NCBI RefSeq assembly: GCF_018343665.1 | Contig: NZ_JAGYPM010000004.1 | Span: 708,381 to 772,380, forward strand | Reading direction: 5' to 3' | Length of the DNA stretch: 64,000 bases | DNA from: Cytobacillus citreus | Lineage (GTDB): Bacteria > Bacillota > Bacilli > Bacillales > Cytobacillaceae | Shown: piece by piece, positions 35,377 to 43,632 of the stretch | Position numbering within the stretch: position 1 is the stretch's first letter | Layout of the letters: each line of letters starts with the position of its first letter | Position numbers and translations under genes: made by a program | Notes under the pieces: generated by a model | Databases searched by the model: none | Told to the model about the DNA's origin: nothing | Seen by the model: the letters and a program-made list of their open reading frames with translations, nothing else

Positions 35377-36078
35377 ATGCATTTAGTCGTATTAGGTGCT
35401 CATTGCGGTGATGCTGAAATTCAAGCGGGTGCGATTGCCCATAAATATGCAAAAGCTGGTCATGATGTTACATTTGTACATTTAACGGCTGGTGAAAAAG
35501 GTAATCCTCCAGGTGTATCAGTTGAGGAATATAGAGAACAGAAAATGAGAGAATCTGAGAAGGTAGCTGAAATTCTGGGTGCTAAAACGATCACGCTTGA
35601 TTACAAAGATGCAGAGCTTACCTTTAATGATGAAATTATTACTTGTGTCGCAACCCTAATGCGCAAATTAAAGCCAAATGTAGTCATTACTCATTGGGAA
35701 AAAAGTATTCACCCAGATCATGCACTTTGTCCAAGAATTGTTCAGGCAGCGCAATTGAAAGCAGGACTTCCAGGCTTTGATTTAGACGGTTTGCCACCTC
35801 ATTATTACGGATTTTATCATAGTGAAAACTGGGAGGATATGGAGGGGTATGAGCCTGATATATTTGTAGATGTATCGGATGAATTTGATACTTATTTAGA
35901 AGCATTGTCTAATTATTGGTTTATTATGAATTCAAAATCCTTTCGTTACTATGACTACTATAAGGCGCTTGGGACAGTAAGAGGATGCGTGAATCGTACG
36001 AAGTATGCTCAGACACTGAAATTCCCATCTGAAACGAACGTGAGAAAAGGCGGCATTATTCCTGGATACGAAGTTTAA
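35377..36078 (+). CDS. PIG-L/LmbE-family N-deacetylase
   Basis: A 233-residue zinc deacetylase of the PIG-L family. The N-terminal metal motif reads AHCGDAE (families usually AHPDDxE; the Pro-Asp is replaced by Cys-Gly, the metal-binding Asp and Glu stay), with HPDHALCPR (about 110-118) as the second metal site. The family deacetylates GlcNAc-containing compounds such as GlcNAc-malate, MshB substrates and GlcNAc-PI. Next to kinase, NamZ and GNAT genes, an amino-sugar or disaccharide substrate is likely. AGGGGG lies before the ATG. Unusual: the changed AHPDD motif. Confidence 0.8.
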   Translation: MHLVVLGAHCGDAEIQAGAIAHKYAKAGHDVTFVHLTAGEKGNPPGVSVEEYREQKMRESEKVAEILGAKTITLDYKDAELTFNDEIITCVATLMRKLKPNVVITHWEKSIHPDHALCPRIVQAAQLKAGLPGFDLDGLPPHYYGFYHSENWEDMEGYEPDIFVDVSDEFDTYLEALSNYWFIMNSKSFRYYDYYKALGTVRGCVNRTKYAQTLKFPSETNVRKGGIIPGYEV

Positions 36079-36140
36079 TTTTAACAAAGGTTGTAATAAG
36101 CAGATGTTCTTTATCAAAGCGCATAAAAGGAGGAATAGTG

Positions 36141-37286
36141 ATGAGGCTTGGACTTGATCTTTTTTTAGGAAACCAATTTCAATCATTCAAAGGAATGCGA
36201 GTTGGATTGGTTACGAATATGACAGGGGTAAATGAAAAGCTTGTCCCCTCGATAGATCTATTTTATGAGCATCCGGATATACATTTAGCAGCTTTATATG
36301 GACCGGAGCATGGAATTCGCGGGGATGCAAAAGAAGGCGAAGCGGTGGAATCCACAATTGATCCATATACGGGTGTACCAGTGTTTAGTTTATACGGAGC
36401 CTCTAGGAAACCAAGTAAGGAGATGTTAGATCCTGTTGATGTGATTGTGTTTGATCTCCAGGATATTGGCTCTAGATATTACACTTATATTTACACGATG
36501 GCTTATGTAATGGAAGCTTGTGCTGAATATGGTAAACATTTTGTTGTGTTAGACAGGCCAAATCCGATTTCGGGTTCAGTGATGGAAGGGAATTTGTTAG
36601 AAGATGGGATCAGATCTTTTATCGGTCTTTACCCTATCCCAAATCGGCATGGTATGACTATAGGAGAAATTGCTTTATTTTATAAGCATGAAATGGGTAT
36701 TAATTGTGAGTTGACGGTCGTTCAGATGGATGGATGGGAACGACAGATGTTTTTCGATCAGACGGGGTTATTCTGGGTGCAGCCTTCACCTAACACGACA
36801 GGATTAGATATGAGTATTCTTTATCCCGGAACCTGTTTAGTAGAGGGGACGAATTTGTCAGAAGGAAGAGGGACAACGCGTCCTTTTGAATATATTGGGG
36901 CTCCTTTTATTGACGGTTATCGTTTAGCAAAAAAATTAAATGAACAAAAAATAGCAGGTGTGTTGGCACGTCCAGTTTCCTTTAAACCGGTATACCAAAA
37001 GCATAGGGACGAAGTTTGTGAGGGAGTCCAACTGCATGTTGCAGACCGTTACGCGATACATTCATTAAGAACGGGGTTAACGTTATTAGAAACGATTGCG
37101 GAAATGTATCCGAATGATTTTAAATTTGTCCAGCATAATGAGAAGTATACCATCGATTTATTAGCAGGAACGAAGGAGATAAAAGATAAAATTCTTCAAA
37201 AGAAAACAGATGAATTTTTAGAATGCTGCGGCGAGCAATTAGAACGGTTTAGGAAGCAAATAAAACCCTATCAATTATATAAATAG
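36141..37286 (+). CDS. namZ: DUF1343 exo-beta-N-acetylmuramidase (NamZ/YbbC-like), no signal peptide
   Basis: A 381-residue DUF1343 (GH171) protein. Key motif YGPEHGIRGDA (about 54-64; the Glu is the catalytic acid in B. subtilis NamZ), DLQDIGSRYYTYIYT, DRPNPISG, and SEGRGTTRPFE. NamZ removes MurNAc from the non-reducing end of cell-wall glycans. The B. subtilis enzyme is secreted; this one starts MRLGLDLFLGNQF with no signal peptide, so it should act on imported material. I use ATG 36141 (AAGGAGG about 7 bases upstream) rather than GTG 36138. Gap to the deacetylase 62 bp, to the GNAT 52 bp. Confidence 0.88.
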   Translation: MRLGLDLFLGNQFQSFKGMRVGLVTNMTGVNEKLVPSIDLFYEHPDIHLAALYGPEHGIRGDAKEGEAVESTIDPYTGVPVFSLYGASRKPSKEMLDPVDVIVFDLQDIGSRYYTYIYTMAYVMEACAEYGKHFVVLDRPNPISGSVMEGNLLEDGIRSFIGLYPIPNRHGMTIGEIALFYKHEMGINCELTVVQMDGWERQMFFDQTGLFWVQPSPNTTGLDMSILYPGTCLVEGTNLSEGRGTTRPFEYIGAPFIDGYRLAKKLNEQKIAGVLARPVSFKPVYQKHRDEVCEGVQLHVADRYAIHSLRTGLTLLETIAEMYPNDFKFVQHNEKYTIDLLAGTKEIKDKILQKKTDEFLECCGEQLERFRKQIKPYQLYK

Positions 37287-37338
37287 GATAGTAGTGAAAA
37301 GCTAACCTAATAGTTTAAAATAAAAGGGGAGTTATCAC

Positions 37339-38286
37339 ATGTTTACTTATCGCTTTTATCATTCAGGGGATGAAATAAAGATTGTAAGTCTTTGGAATGA
37401 GTGTTTAGAACAGGATTCAATTACTTCGAAAAGATTCAGAAATTTAGTACTATTAGATGCGAACTTTGATCCGGAAGGCTTGCGTTTAGCATTTCATAAT
37501 GATGTGTTAGTGGGCTGTGTGTATGCTGTTAGAAGATTGCTGCCTATGTTTGGAACTGACTTAGAGCAAGATAATGGCTGGATTCCATTCTTCTTTGTTC
37601 ATCCAAACCATCGCTGTTTAGGTGTAGGAAAGAAGCTGGTTGAAGACGCGGTTCAGTTTTTAAAAGAAAATGGCAGGACGAATGTGTTCTTTGCTTCCTA
37701 TGCTCCTAATTATATTCTTCCTGGAATTGATGAGGATACATATCCTGAGGCATATGTTTTTTTAAAAAAGCAAGGTTTTCAAAAGCTTTATTCTCCTGTC
37801 GCTATGGACCGTAATTTAGTTGGATTCCAGGTGCCGCAAGCTGTAAAAGAGCTAAAGAAACTAAGGGAAGCAGAGGGATATTCCTTTGGTACTGCTAAGG
37901 ATAAGGACCTTTATGAAGTGATTCAATTTGCAAATACTAAGTTCAATCCTGACTGGGGCAGAGCGATTCGCGAAGGGATTTTGCAGGGACTGCCACTTGA
38001 GCGGATTTTAGTTGCTCGTGAGGGGGAGAAGGTTATTGGTTTTTGTATTTACGGAGGCTATGAAGGGATTCCAGATCGGTTCGGCCCTTTTGGTGTTGAT
38101 CCAAAGCAGCAAGGGAAAGGGCTTGGAAAAATCCTTTTAAATGAATGTATACATTTAATGCGTTCAGAGGGCCTGCATAATGCTTGGTTCCTGTGGACAG
38201 GTGAAAAGACTTCTGCAGGTTATTTGTACAAGAAGACTGATTTTGAAATTACACGTACATTCCATGTAATGAAAAAAACGATTTAA
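37339..38286 (+). CDS. Tandem-GNAT acetyltransferase (second)
   Basis: A 315-residue protein with two GNAT domains: the first with PFFFVHPNHRCLGVGKKLVE (about 78-97), the second with GPFGVDPKQQGKGLGKILLN (about 249-268). Its arrangement matches the GNAT at 23169, including a GWI segment before the first acetyl-CoA loop, so they are paralogues of a conserved type rather than unrelated acetyltransferases. Located directly after namZ. Likely acetylates free amino groups of a sugar or peptide from the same pathway, but no evidence for a specific substrate. A hairpin follows the stop. Confidence 0.82.
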   Translation: MFTYRFYHSGDEIKIVSLWNECLEQDSITSKRFRNLVLLDANFDPEGLRLAFHNDVLVGCVYAVRRLLPMFGTDLEQDNGWIPFFFVHPNHRCLGVGKKLVEDAVQFLKENGRTNVFFASYAPNYILPGIDEDTYPEAYVFLKKQGFQKLYSPVAMDRNLVGFQVPQAVKELKKLREAEGYSFGTAKDKDLYEVIQFANTKFNPDWGRAIREGILQGLPLERILVAREGEKVIGFCIYGGYEGIPDRFGPFGVDPKQQGKGLGKILLNECIHLMRSEGLHNAWFLWTGEKTSAGYLYKKTDFEITRTFHVMKKTI

Positions 38287-38294
38287 TTCAAAAC

Positions 38295-38316
38295 AGGAGC
38301 AGACTACCCTGCTCCT
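38295..38316 (+). terminator. Hairpin between GNAT and murR
   Basis: Perfect 8-bp stem AGGAGCAG / CTGCTCCT with 6-base loop; the following T run is short, so termination may be partial. Confidence 0.5.
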
Positions 38317-38379
38317 ATTTAGTAAAAAGTTAAATAGAAAGATGTGGTGTTCATGTCATTTATGACAGGGGGACTTGTG

Positions 38380-39228
38380 ATGCTAACCGAAATGCTCCAT
38401 AAGCTCCCGCCATCCGAAAGTAAAATTGCCAAATACATATTACAAAATCCACGAGAGTCCCTTTCTTTAACAGCAAGTGAGCTAGGTAAACAAAGTAAAA
38501 CGAGCAGTGCTGCAGTGATCAGACTTTGTAAATCATTAGATTTAAAAAGCTTCCAGGATTTAAAGCTGCGGATTGCTGGAGATCTACAAAAGAAAGATGA
38601 ACAAGGTTTTAGAGATATTGAACCAAACGAATCAACCGTTTCAATTATTGAAAAAATGACAAACAACAGTATACAAACGATCCGTGAAACAGCAGAACTT
38701 CTAAGTTTAGAGGAGCTGTCAAAAGCAGTTAGTGTTATACAAAAAGCGAATACTATCCATTTTTTTGGTGTAGGTGCCTCGAATATAATTGCTCAGGATG
38801 CTCAGCAAAAATTCTTAAGAATCAATAAATCAGCAAATGCTTTTTCTGATCTTCATATGGCTGCGACCGTTATTGCAAATGCGAATGAAAATGATGTAGT
38901 AGTAGGCATTTCATTTTCAGGTCAAACCATTGAAGTTGCTAAGCTCTTGGATCTAGCGAATCATAAGGGGGCAATGACGATAAGCTTAACCAAATATGGA
39001 GCATCGCTTGTTTCTGACCAAGCTGATATTCGGCTTTATACGTCTGCAACAAGAGAGCCCGCTTTCCGAAGCGGAGCAACGTCTTCTAGGATTGCCCAAT
39101 TACATATGATCGATATTCTTTTTATGTGCGTCGCCTCTCAGCAGTTTGAAGAGACTGTGAAGCACTTAGATGAAACAAGGCAAGCGATCGATTTTTTGAG
39201 GGAAAATATTAAATCGCGTCAGAAATAA
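38380..39228 (+). CDS. murR: MurR/RpiR-family transcriptional regulator
   Basis: A 282-residue regulator: N-terminal RpiR-type HTH (about 1-75; KLPPSESKIAKYIL, then TSSAAVIRLCKSLD) and a C-terminal SIS sugar-phosphate-binding domain (about 115-250; IHFFGVGASNIIA, VVVGISFSGQTIEV). MurR-type regulators respond to MurNAc-6-P and control murQ clusters. ATG 38380 is chosen because of GGGGGA 7 bases before; an upstream GTG at 38344 adds 12 residues unlike the family. Here it sits near the end, followed by anmK. Its operator is unknown; 22938-22959 is a weak candidate. Confidence 0.85.
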   Translation: MLTEMLHKLPPSESKIAKYILQNPRESLSLTASELGKQSKTSSAAVIRLCKSLDLKSFQDLKLRIAGDLQKKDEQGFRDIEPNESTVSIIEKMTNNSIQTIRETAELLSLEELSKAVSVIQKANTIHFFGVGASNIIAQDAQQKFLRINKSANAFSDLHMAATVIANANENDVVVGISFSGQTIEVAKLLDLANHKGAMTISLTKYGASLVSDQADIRLYTSATREPAFRSGATSSRIAQLHMIDILFMCVASQQFEETVKHLDETRQAIDFLRENIKSRQK

Positions 39229-39257
39229 ACTGACCTTTAAAGTAATAGGGTGATGTG

Positions 39258-40448
39258 ATGATAGACTATCTAGCTAAGCAAATGGATAAAAAAAAGAAGC
39301 TAGCGATAGGATTAATGTCTGGCACTTCTATGGATGGAATCGACGCTGCACTTGTAGAGCTAGAAGGACAGGGTGAAAATACAAATGTTACATTAGTTGC
39401 TTTTGAGACATTTTCTTTCACTGAGGATGAAAGAAGCAAAATTAAAAGTTTATGTGATCCTGTTACCTCATCTGTCGATCAAATTTGCAGGATGAATGTT
39501 TATTTAGGTCATAAATTTGCAGAGGCCTCTTTGAAAATAACCGCACTGGCAAAATATTGTCCAAAGGATGTTGATTTCATCAGCTCACATGGGCAGACAA
39601 TCTATCATATGCCAGAATTTCATGCTACCCTGCAAATAGGAGAACTAGCAGTAATTGCGGAGGAAACAGGCTGCTTAACAGTAGGAGATTTTCGTCCATC
39701 AGACATGGCAGTTGGAGGTCAAGGAGCACCTTTAGTCCCTTTTACCGATTATTTGCTTTTTCATAGTAAAGAAAAAGATAGAGTCTTATTAAATATTGGA
39801 GGGATGAGCAACATAACTATTCTTCCAAAGGCAGGAGGAGCCAAAAGTGTTTATGGCTTTGATACAGGTCCGGGAAATGTATTAATTGATGAAATTGTCA
39901 AAATAGAGACAAATAATCGTTTTTCTTTTGATAAAAATGGAGATATTGCTATGTCTGGTTCTATTCATCATTCCATATTGAATGACTTGATTGCAAAGGA
40001 TCCTTTTATTCGATTGCCCCCTCCTAAAAGTACAGGAAGAGAGCAGTATACTGAACAAATGGCAAGAGAAATATGGGATATAGCAAACTCACAGGGAATA
40101 TCATTTTCAGACATTATTGCAACGGTCACGCAATATACTGTAGAGGCTGTTATTTCCAATCTAGAGCAATATGTTTTCCCGAAAAATTCAATATCTGAAG
40201 TAATTGTGAGTGGCGGAGGAGTTTATAATGCTGCAATCATAAAAGGATTAGCAGCGTACGAGAAATATAAAATCTTGAAAATGGAGGACATCGGCTACTC
40301 AAGTGATGCAAAGGAGGCGATTTCCTTTGCCATCCTCGGGAATGAGTGTTTACATGGGAACTGTAATAATCTTCCTAACGTAACGGGTGCACAAAGGCAG
40401 ACAATCATGGGGAAAATCGTCATTCCTAGTCTATTAAAAGATAGGTAA
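39258..40448 (+). CDS. anmK: Anhydro-N-acetylmuramic acid kinase AnmK
   Basis: A 396-residue AnmK: ATP-binding GLMSGTSMDGIDAALVELEG (about 18-37), HGQTIYHMP, TVGDFRPSDMAVGGQGAPLVP, GFDTGPGNVLIDE and VSGGGVYN. AnmK opens the 1,6-anhydro ring and phosphorylates, giving MurNAc-6-P. Its substrate arises from lytic transglycosylases, so the cell can salvage anhydro-muropeptides too, its own or from other bacteria. Last gene of the cluster, 29 bp after murR; ATG 39258 follows GTG 39255 directly, with an AGGGTGATG RBS. No strong terminator seen after it. Confidence 0.94.
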   Translation: MIDYLAKQMDKKKKLAIGLMSGTSMDGIDAALVELEGQGENTNVTLVAFETFSFTEDERSKIKSLCDPVTSSVDQICRMNVYLGHKFAEASLKITALAKYCPKDVDFISSHGQTIYHMPEFHATLQIGELAVIAEETGCLTVGDFRPSDMAVGGQGAPLVPFTDYLLFHSKEKDRVLLNIGGMSNITILPKAGGAKSVYGFDTGPGNVLIDEIVKIETNNRFSFDKNGDIAMSGSIHHSILNDLIAKDPFIRLPPPKSTGREQYTEQMAREIWDIANSQGISFSDIIATVTQYTVEAVISNLEQYVFPKNSISEVIVSGGGVYNAAIIKGLAAYEKYKILKMEDIGYSSDAKEAISFAILGNECLHGNCNNLPNVTGAQRQTIMGKIVIPSLLKDR

Positions 40449-40523
40449 GATATAGAAGACTTCAAAATTAGAAAAACGATTTTTTAGTATAAAAGTTACT
40501 TAAACCATAATTGAGGTGATTGT

Positions 40524-41084
40524 TTGAAGAAAATCCCTTTCCTTATATTCTCAGTCTTCATTTTTTATTTTTGTGCCATAGATCCTTTAGATGTTCATGC
40601 TTGCTCATGCGCTGAATTACCGAGTGTAGAAGATGAATTTGAAAGATCTCAAGCCGTATTTAGCGGAAAAGTTCTTAAAGTAAGTGAAAAGAGAAGTTCA
40701 AAGGGATACAGCCCGAAGTTAGTTCTTTTTGAGGTAACGAACACATGGAAGGGTGTAAAACAATCGCAGATCTATATTACAACTGGGCAAGATGACGGGG
40801 ACTGTGGAATTAGTTTTATTGAGGGTATTGAATATTTAGTATACGCTAATGAATCTGATATGTATGGAGAAATGGCATTAGTGACAGGCATATGTGATCG
40901 AACTGCTAAAGTAGCTTCTGCTCAAGAAGATTTAAAAATTCTCGGTAAGGGAAGCCCGCCAACTGAGGAAGTAGATTTAACTAAAAAACAGGAAAGCAGT
41001 CATCTATATATTTGGATTGCAGCGATTTTAGTAATAGCTATTGTTTTTATTTCTGTTTTTAAGATAATGAGAAAAAATAAGTAA
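40524..41084 (+). CDS. Secreted, membrane-anchored TIMP/NTR-like protein
   Basis: A 186-residue protein with an N-terminal signal peptide ending ...DVHA, directly followed by CSCAEL. In TIMP/NTR-type proteins the mature chain begins with Cys and is disulphide-linked to further cysteines; here DDGDCGIS and TGICDR supply these. A C-terminal helix (about 162-180, YIWIAAILVIAIVFISVF) ends with MRKNK, so it is anchored by the C-terminus. Function in Bacillus is unknown. It starts at TTG 40524 behind GAGGTGAT. Confidence 0.75.
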   Translation: MKKIPFLIFSVFIFYFCAIDPLDVHACSCAELPSVEDEFERSQAVFSGKVLKVSEKRSSKGYSPKLVLFEVTNTWKGVKQSQIYITTGQDDGDCGISFIEGIEYLVYANESDMYGEMALVTGICDRTAKVASAQEDLKILGKGSPPTEEVDLTKKQESSHLYIWIAAILVIAIVFISVFKIMRKNK

Positions 41085-41138
41085 CCGTATGAGTGCCATA
41101 GTGATCTTTTACTGGTGGACAAAAAAAGAAATATTACA

Positions 41139-41177
41139 AAGCCTGCGCGAGAATCGTCTTTTCCTGCAGGCCTTTTT
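41139..41177 (+). terminator. Terminator after the TIMP-like gene
   Basis: AAGCCTGC and GCAGGC arms, loop about 19 bases, followed by CTTTTT. Confidence 0.65.
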
Positions 41178-41218
41178 CCATTTATATAAAACACTCCGTT
41201 TATCTTTGCGCCATCATT

Positions 41219-41593
41219 CTATTTCCTCGAAGGCTGCCTATATAAAATAAACAGCAAAATTAGCATAACGATGTCTAATCTTGCATTAGCTGCAAATTGT
41301 ATAAAGCCAGATGATATCATTGGAGTTTTTGTTAGTAAAATCGCAGTGATCAAAATACCAATTAAAGGGATCGTTGCATTGCTTACACTTCTATTCATTA
41401 ATATGAAGGCACCGCAAATGAATTCAGTTATGGCAACGATATACATAACAATAATCGGATAAGGCAATCCAAGATTAACGAAGTAAGCGCCCATTTCAGG
41501 ATTAAAAAATTTCAACATACTAGATACGATGAAAACATAAGCCACTGCATACCTTAAAAGATTAATAGATATTATGGAAGTCTTAATGACCAT
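41219..41593 (-). CDS. DoxX/MauE-like membrane protein
   Basis: A 124-residue protein with four membrane helices. The helix-1/turn pattern RYAVAYVFIVSSMLKFFNPEMG fits DoxX/MauE-type proteins (Lys-Phe in place of the usual Gly-Lys), and VAITEFICGAFILMNR marks helix 2. No redox motif is visible. GGAGGGGATGG precedes the start at the minus strand. It is divergent from cgoX over 140 bp. The exact biological role is not known. Confidence 0.75.
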   Translation of the reverse strand: MVIKTSIISINLLRYAVAYVFIVSSMLKFFNPEMGAYFVNLGLPYPIIVMYIVAITEFICGAFILMNRSVSNATIPLIGILITAILLTKTPMISSGFIQFAANARLDIVMLILLFILYRQPSRK

Positions 41594-41732
41594 CCCCTCC
41601 TTCTCATTAAAACTGTATGCACCAATAAGGACAAACAGTCACAAATTGTTAAAGGATGAACATGTGGTATATAAAAGGAATTATGGTACACTTTTAATAA
41701 TTGAAAATGGTAACTAAACAGAGGTGTACATC

Positions 41733-43118
41733 ATGAAAACAGTCCTAGTCATTGGCGGAGGGATTACTGGATTATCCGCCATGTTCGAATTACATAAATG
41801 GAAAAAAGCGAATCACTCAGATGTTAGGCTTTTTCTTGCAGAAGCATCCTGTGAGCTTGGCGGGAAGATTCGTACTGTGAAGGATAGCGGTTTTGTCATG
41901 GAAGCGGGAGCAGACTCCATCGTCGCTCGGAAAGCAAATACCATGTCATTTATAAAGGATCTCAATCTGGAAAGTGAAATTGTTTATAATGCATCAGGCA
42001 AATCCTTTATTTATACGGATGGTGAATTAAAACCGATTCCTGCCGATGCCGTATTCGGAATTCCAACAAGTGTAGAGTCTTTGGCAAAAAGCACACTTGT
42101 TTCTGCAGAAGGAAAGGTGGAGGCATTAAAGGACTTTTATACAAAAAATGAGTCATTCACGAAAAACGATTCAATTGGTGAATTTCTAGAACATTTTTTC
42201 GGCAAAGAATTGGTCGAAAAACAAATTGCACCTGTACTATCAGGTGTTTATTCAGGAAAGCTAAGTGATCTAACCATTGCCTCTACACTCCCGTATATAC
42301 TTGATTATAAAGAAGAGTACGGCAGCATTATTAAAGGATTTGAAGCAAATAAGCAAAAGTTTCAAGGCGGGGGCGAAAAGAAGTTCCTCTCATTTAGAAA
42401 TGGATTAGGAAAGCTTATTGATGCTTACGAAGAAAAACTTGAGGATGTTGAAATATTAAAAAATACAAAAGTAAGTAAAATTGAAAGAGGCGACAATACT
42501 TATCAAGTTATTTTTAGCAATATGGAAACAATTGAAGCGGATTATGTGGTGCTGAGTATTCCTCATTCAGAGGCGGAAAAGCTATTTACAAACCACGAGG
42601 TTATAAAAGATTTTTCCCAATTAAAAACGAGTTCTCTTATTAGTGTGTATATAGGCTTTGATGTGCCTGACAGCATTCTGCCTACTGATGGAACAGGTTT
42701 TATCACTTCTGACACGAGTGAATTATCTTGTAATGCCTGCACTTGGACAAGCAGAAAATGGGAGCATACATCTGAAACGAGAAACTTGCTCGTAAGGCTG
42801 TTTTATAAAAGCAGTCATCCTGCATATGCGGCTTTAAAAGATATGAACGAAGAAGAAATACTTCAGGTAGCTCTCGGTGATATAAAGAAAAGTCTAGGTA
42901 TTACCGCTGACCCTATCGCAATGGAAATCACAAATTGGACTGACAGTATGCCGAATTATTTAATTTCCCATCCACAAACGGTGGCAGAGCTAGAGAGCAA
43001 ACTCGCAGTTTCCTATCCAGGAGTTTGGCTCGCTGGTTGCTCATATTATGGAGTAGGCATCCCGGATTGTATCGAAAACGGAGCATCCGTCGCGGAAAAA
43101 ATTATTGAACTTTTGTAG
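41733..43118 (+). CDS. hemY: Coproporphyrinogen III oxidase / protoporphyrinogen oxidase-type (CgoX, HemY)
   Basis: A 461-residue FAD enzyme with N-terminal dinucleotide site VIGGGITGLSA and the family phrases GGKIRTVKDSGFVMEAGADS (about 40-59) and the C-terminal PGVWLAGCSYYGVGIPDCI with the second FAD contact. In Bacillus this enzyme oxidises coproporphyrinogen III to coproporphyrin III in the coproporphyrin-dependent haem pathway. ATG 41733 follows GAGGTG; the earlier ATG at 41724 is less well placed. hemE and hemH are not adjacent, so either a second locus or a split hemEHY order. A terminator follows. Confidence 0.9.
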   Translation: MKTVLVIGGGITGLSAMFELHKWKKANHSDVRLFLAEASCELGGKIRTVKDSGFVMEAGADSIVARKANTMSFIKDLNLESEIVYNASGKSFIYTDGELKPIPADAVFGIPTSVESLAKSTLVSAEGKVEALKDFYTKNESFTKNDSIGEFLEHFFGKELVEKQIAPVLSGVYSGKLSDLTIASTLPYILDYKEEYGSIIKGFEANKQKFQGGGEKKFLSFRNGLGKLIDAYEEKLEDVEILKNTKVSKIERGDNTYQVIFSNMETIEADYVVLSIPHSEAEKLFTNHEVIKDFSQLKTSSLISVYIGFDVPDSILPTDGTGFITSDTSELSCNACTWTSRKWEHTSETRNLLVRLFYKSSHPAYAALKDMNEEEILQVALGDIKKSLGITADPIAMEITNWTDSMPNYLISHPQTVAELESKLAVSYPGVWLAGCSYYGVGIPDCIENGASVAEKIIELL

Positions 43119-43122
43119 AAAA

Positions 43123-43156
43123 ACAGGACAGCTGATATTGTAGCTGTCTTGTTTTT
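43123..43156 (+). terminator. Terminator after cgoX
   Basis: ACAGGACAGCT and AGCTGTCTTGT arms with a short loop and TTTTT. Confidence 0.85.
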
Positions 43157-43249
43157 AGCTAGGGCTTTGTTTTTTATGTTGGTCAAGCCCTTCTTTTCTG
43201 AATATGAATAAGATTCCCTCTAACTAGTGTCTAAGAGACAGGAAAACAG

Positions 43250-43457
43250 GTAATAATCGTGCCCGAAGTAGTTCATTTAACTGAATAGTGGTAACGAATA
43301 AGGCATAATCGTGCCCGAAGTGGTTCATTTAACTGAATAGTGGTAACGAATAAGGGATGATCGTGCCCAAAATGGTTCATTTAACAGATTAGCGGTAACG
43401 AATAAGAGATAATCGTGCCCGATATCGTTCTTTTTCCAAATGCCGGTAACGATCGGG
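43250..43457. repeat. 52-bp tandem repeat array (about four units)
   Basis: GTGCCC starts at 43259, 43311, 43363 and 43415, giving an exact period of 52. Each unit contains AATCGTGCCCGAAGTGGTTC, then ATTTAACTGAATAGTGGTAACGAA in variants. The last unit is diverged and ends GCCGGTAACGATCGGG. No open frame or promoter is apparent. It lies in the 514-bp gap between cgoX and the AraC-type gene; nothing else was seen in it. Confidence 0.9.
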
Positions 43458-43632
43458 ATTTTATCATCAGCAAAAATAAGTAATAGTTCCGATCTAAAAA
43501 GGAAATTTAATGATTTGAAAAGAATTAACATAGAGGGAAATTGAGACTTTTGAGGATACTGTCCAAACAAAGCATAAATTGACAGGATAATATTTCAGCC
43601 CCCTGTTAGGATTAAATCAAGGAGTGAGCGAT

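Noticed and set aside
22743..40448. MurP-type PTS permease in the salvage cluster
   Set aside because: Looked for specifically; the transport genes are clearly SBP, two MalFG-type permeases and an ATPase.
43250..43457. CRISPR array
   Set aside because: Units are 52-bp direct repeats with no unique spacers and no cas genes; a plain tandem array.
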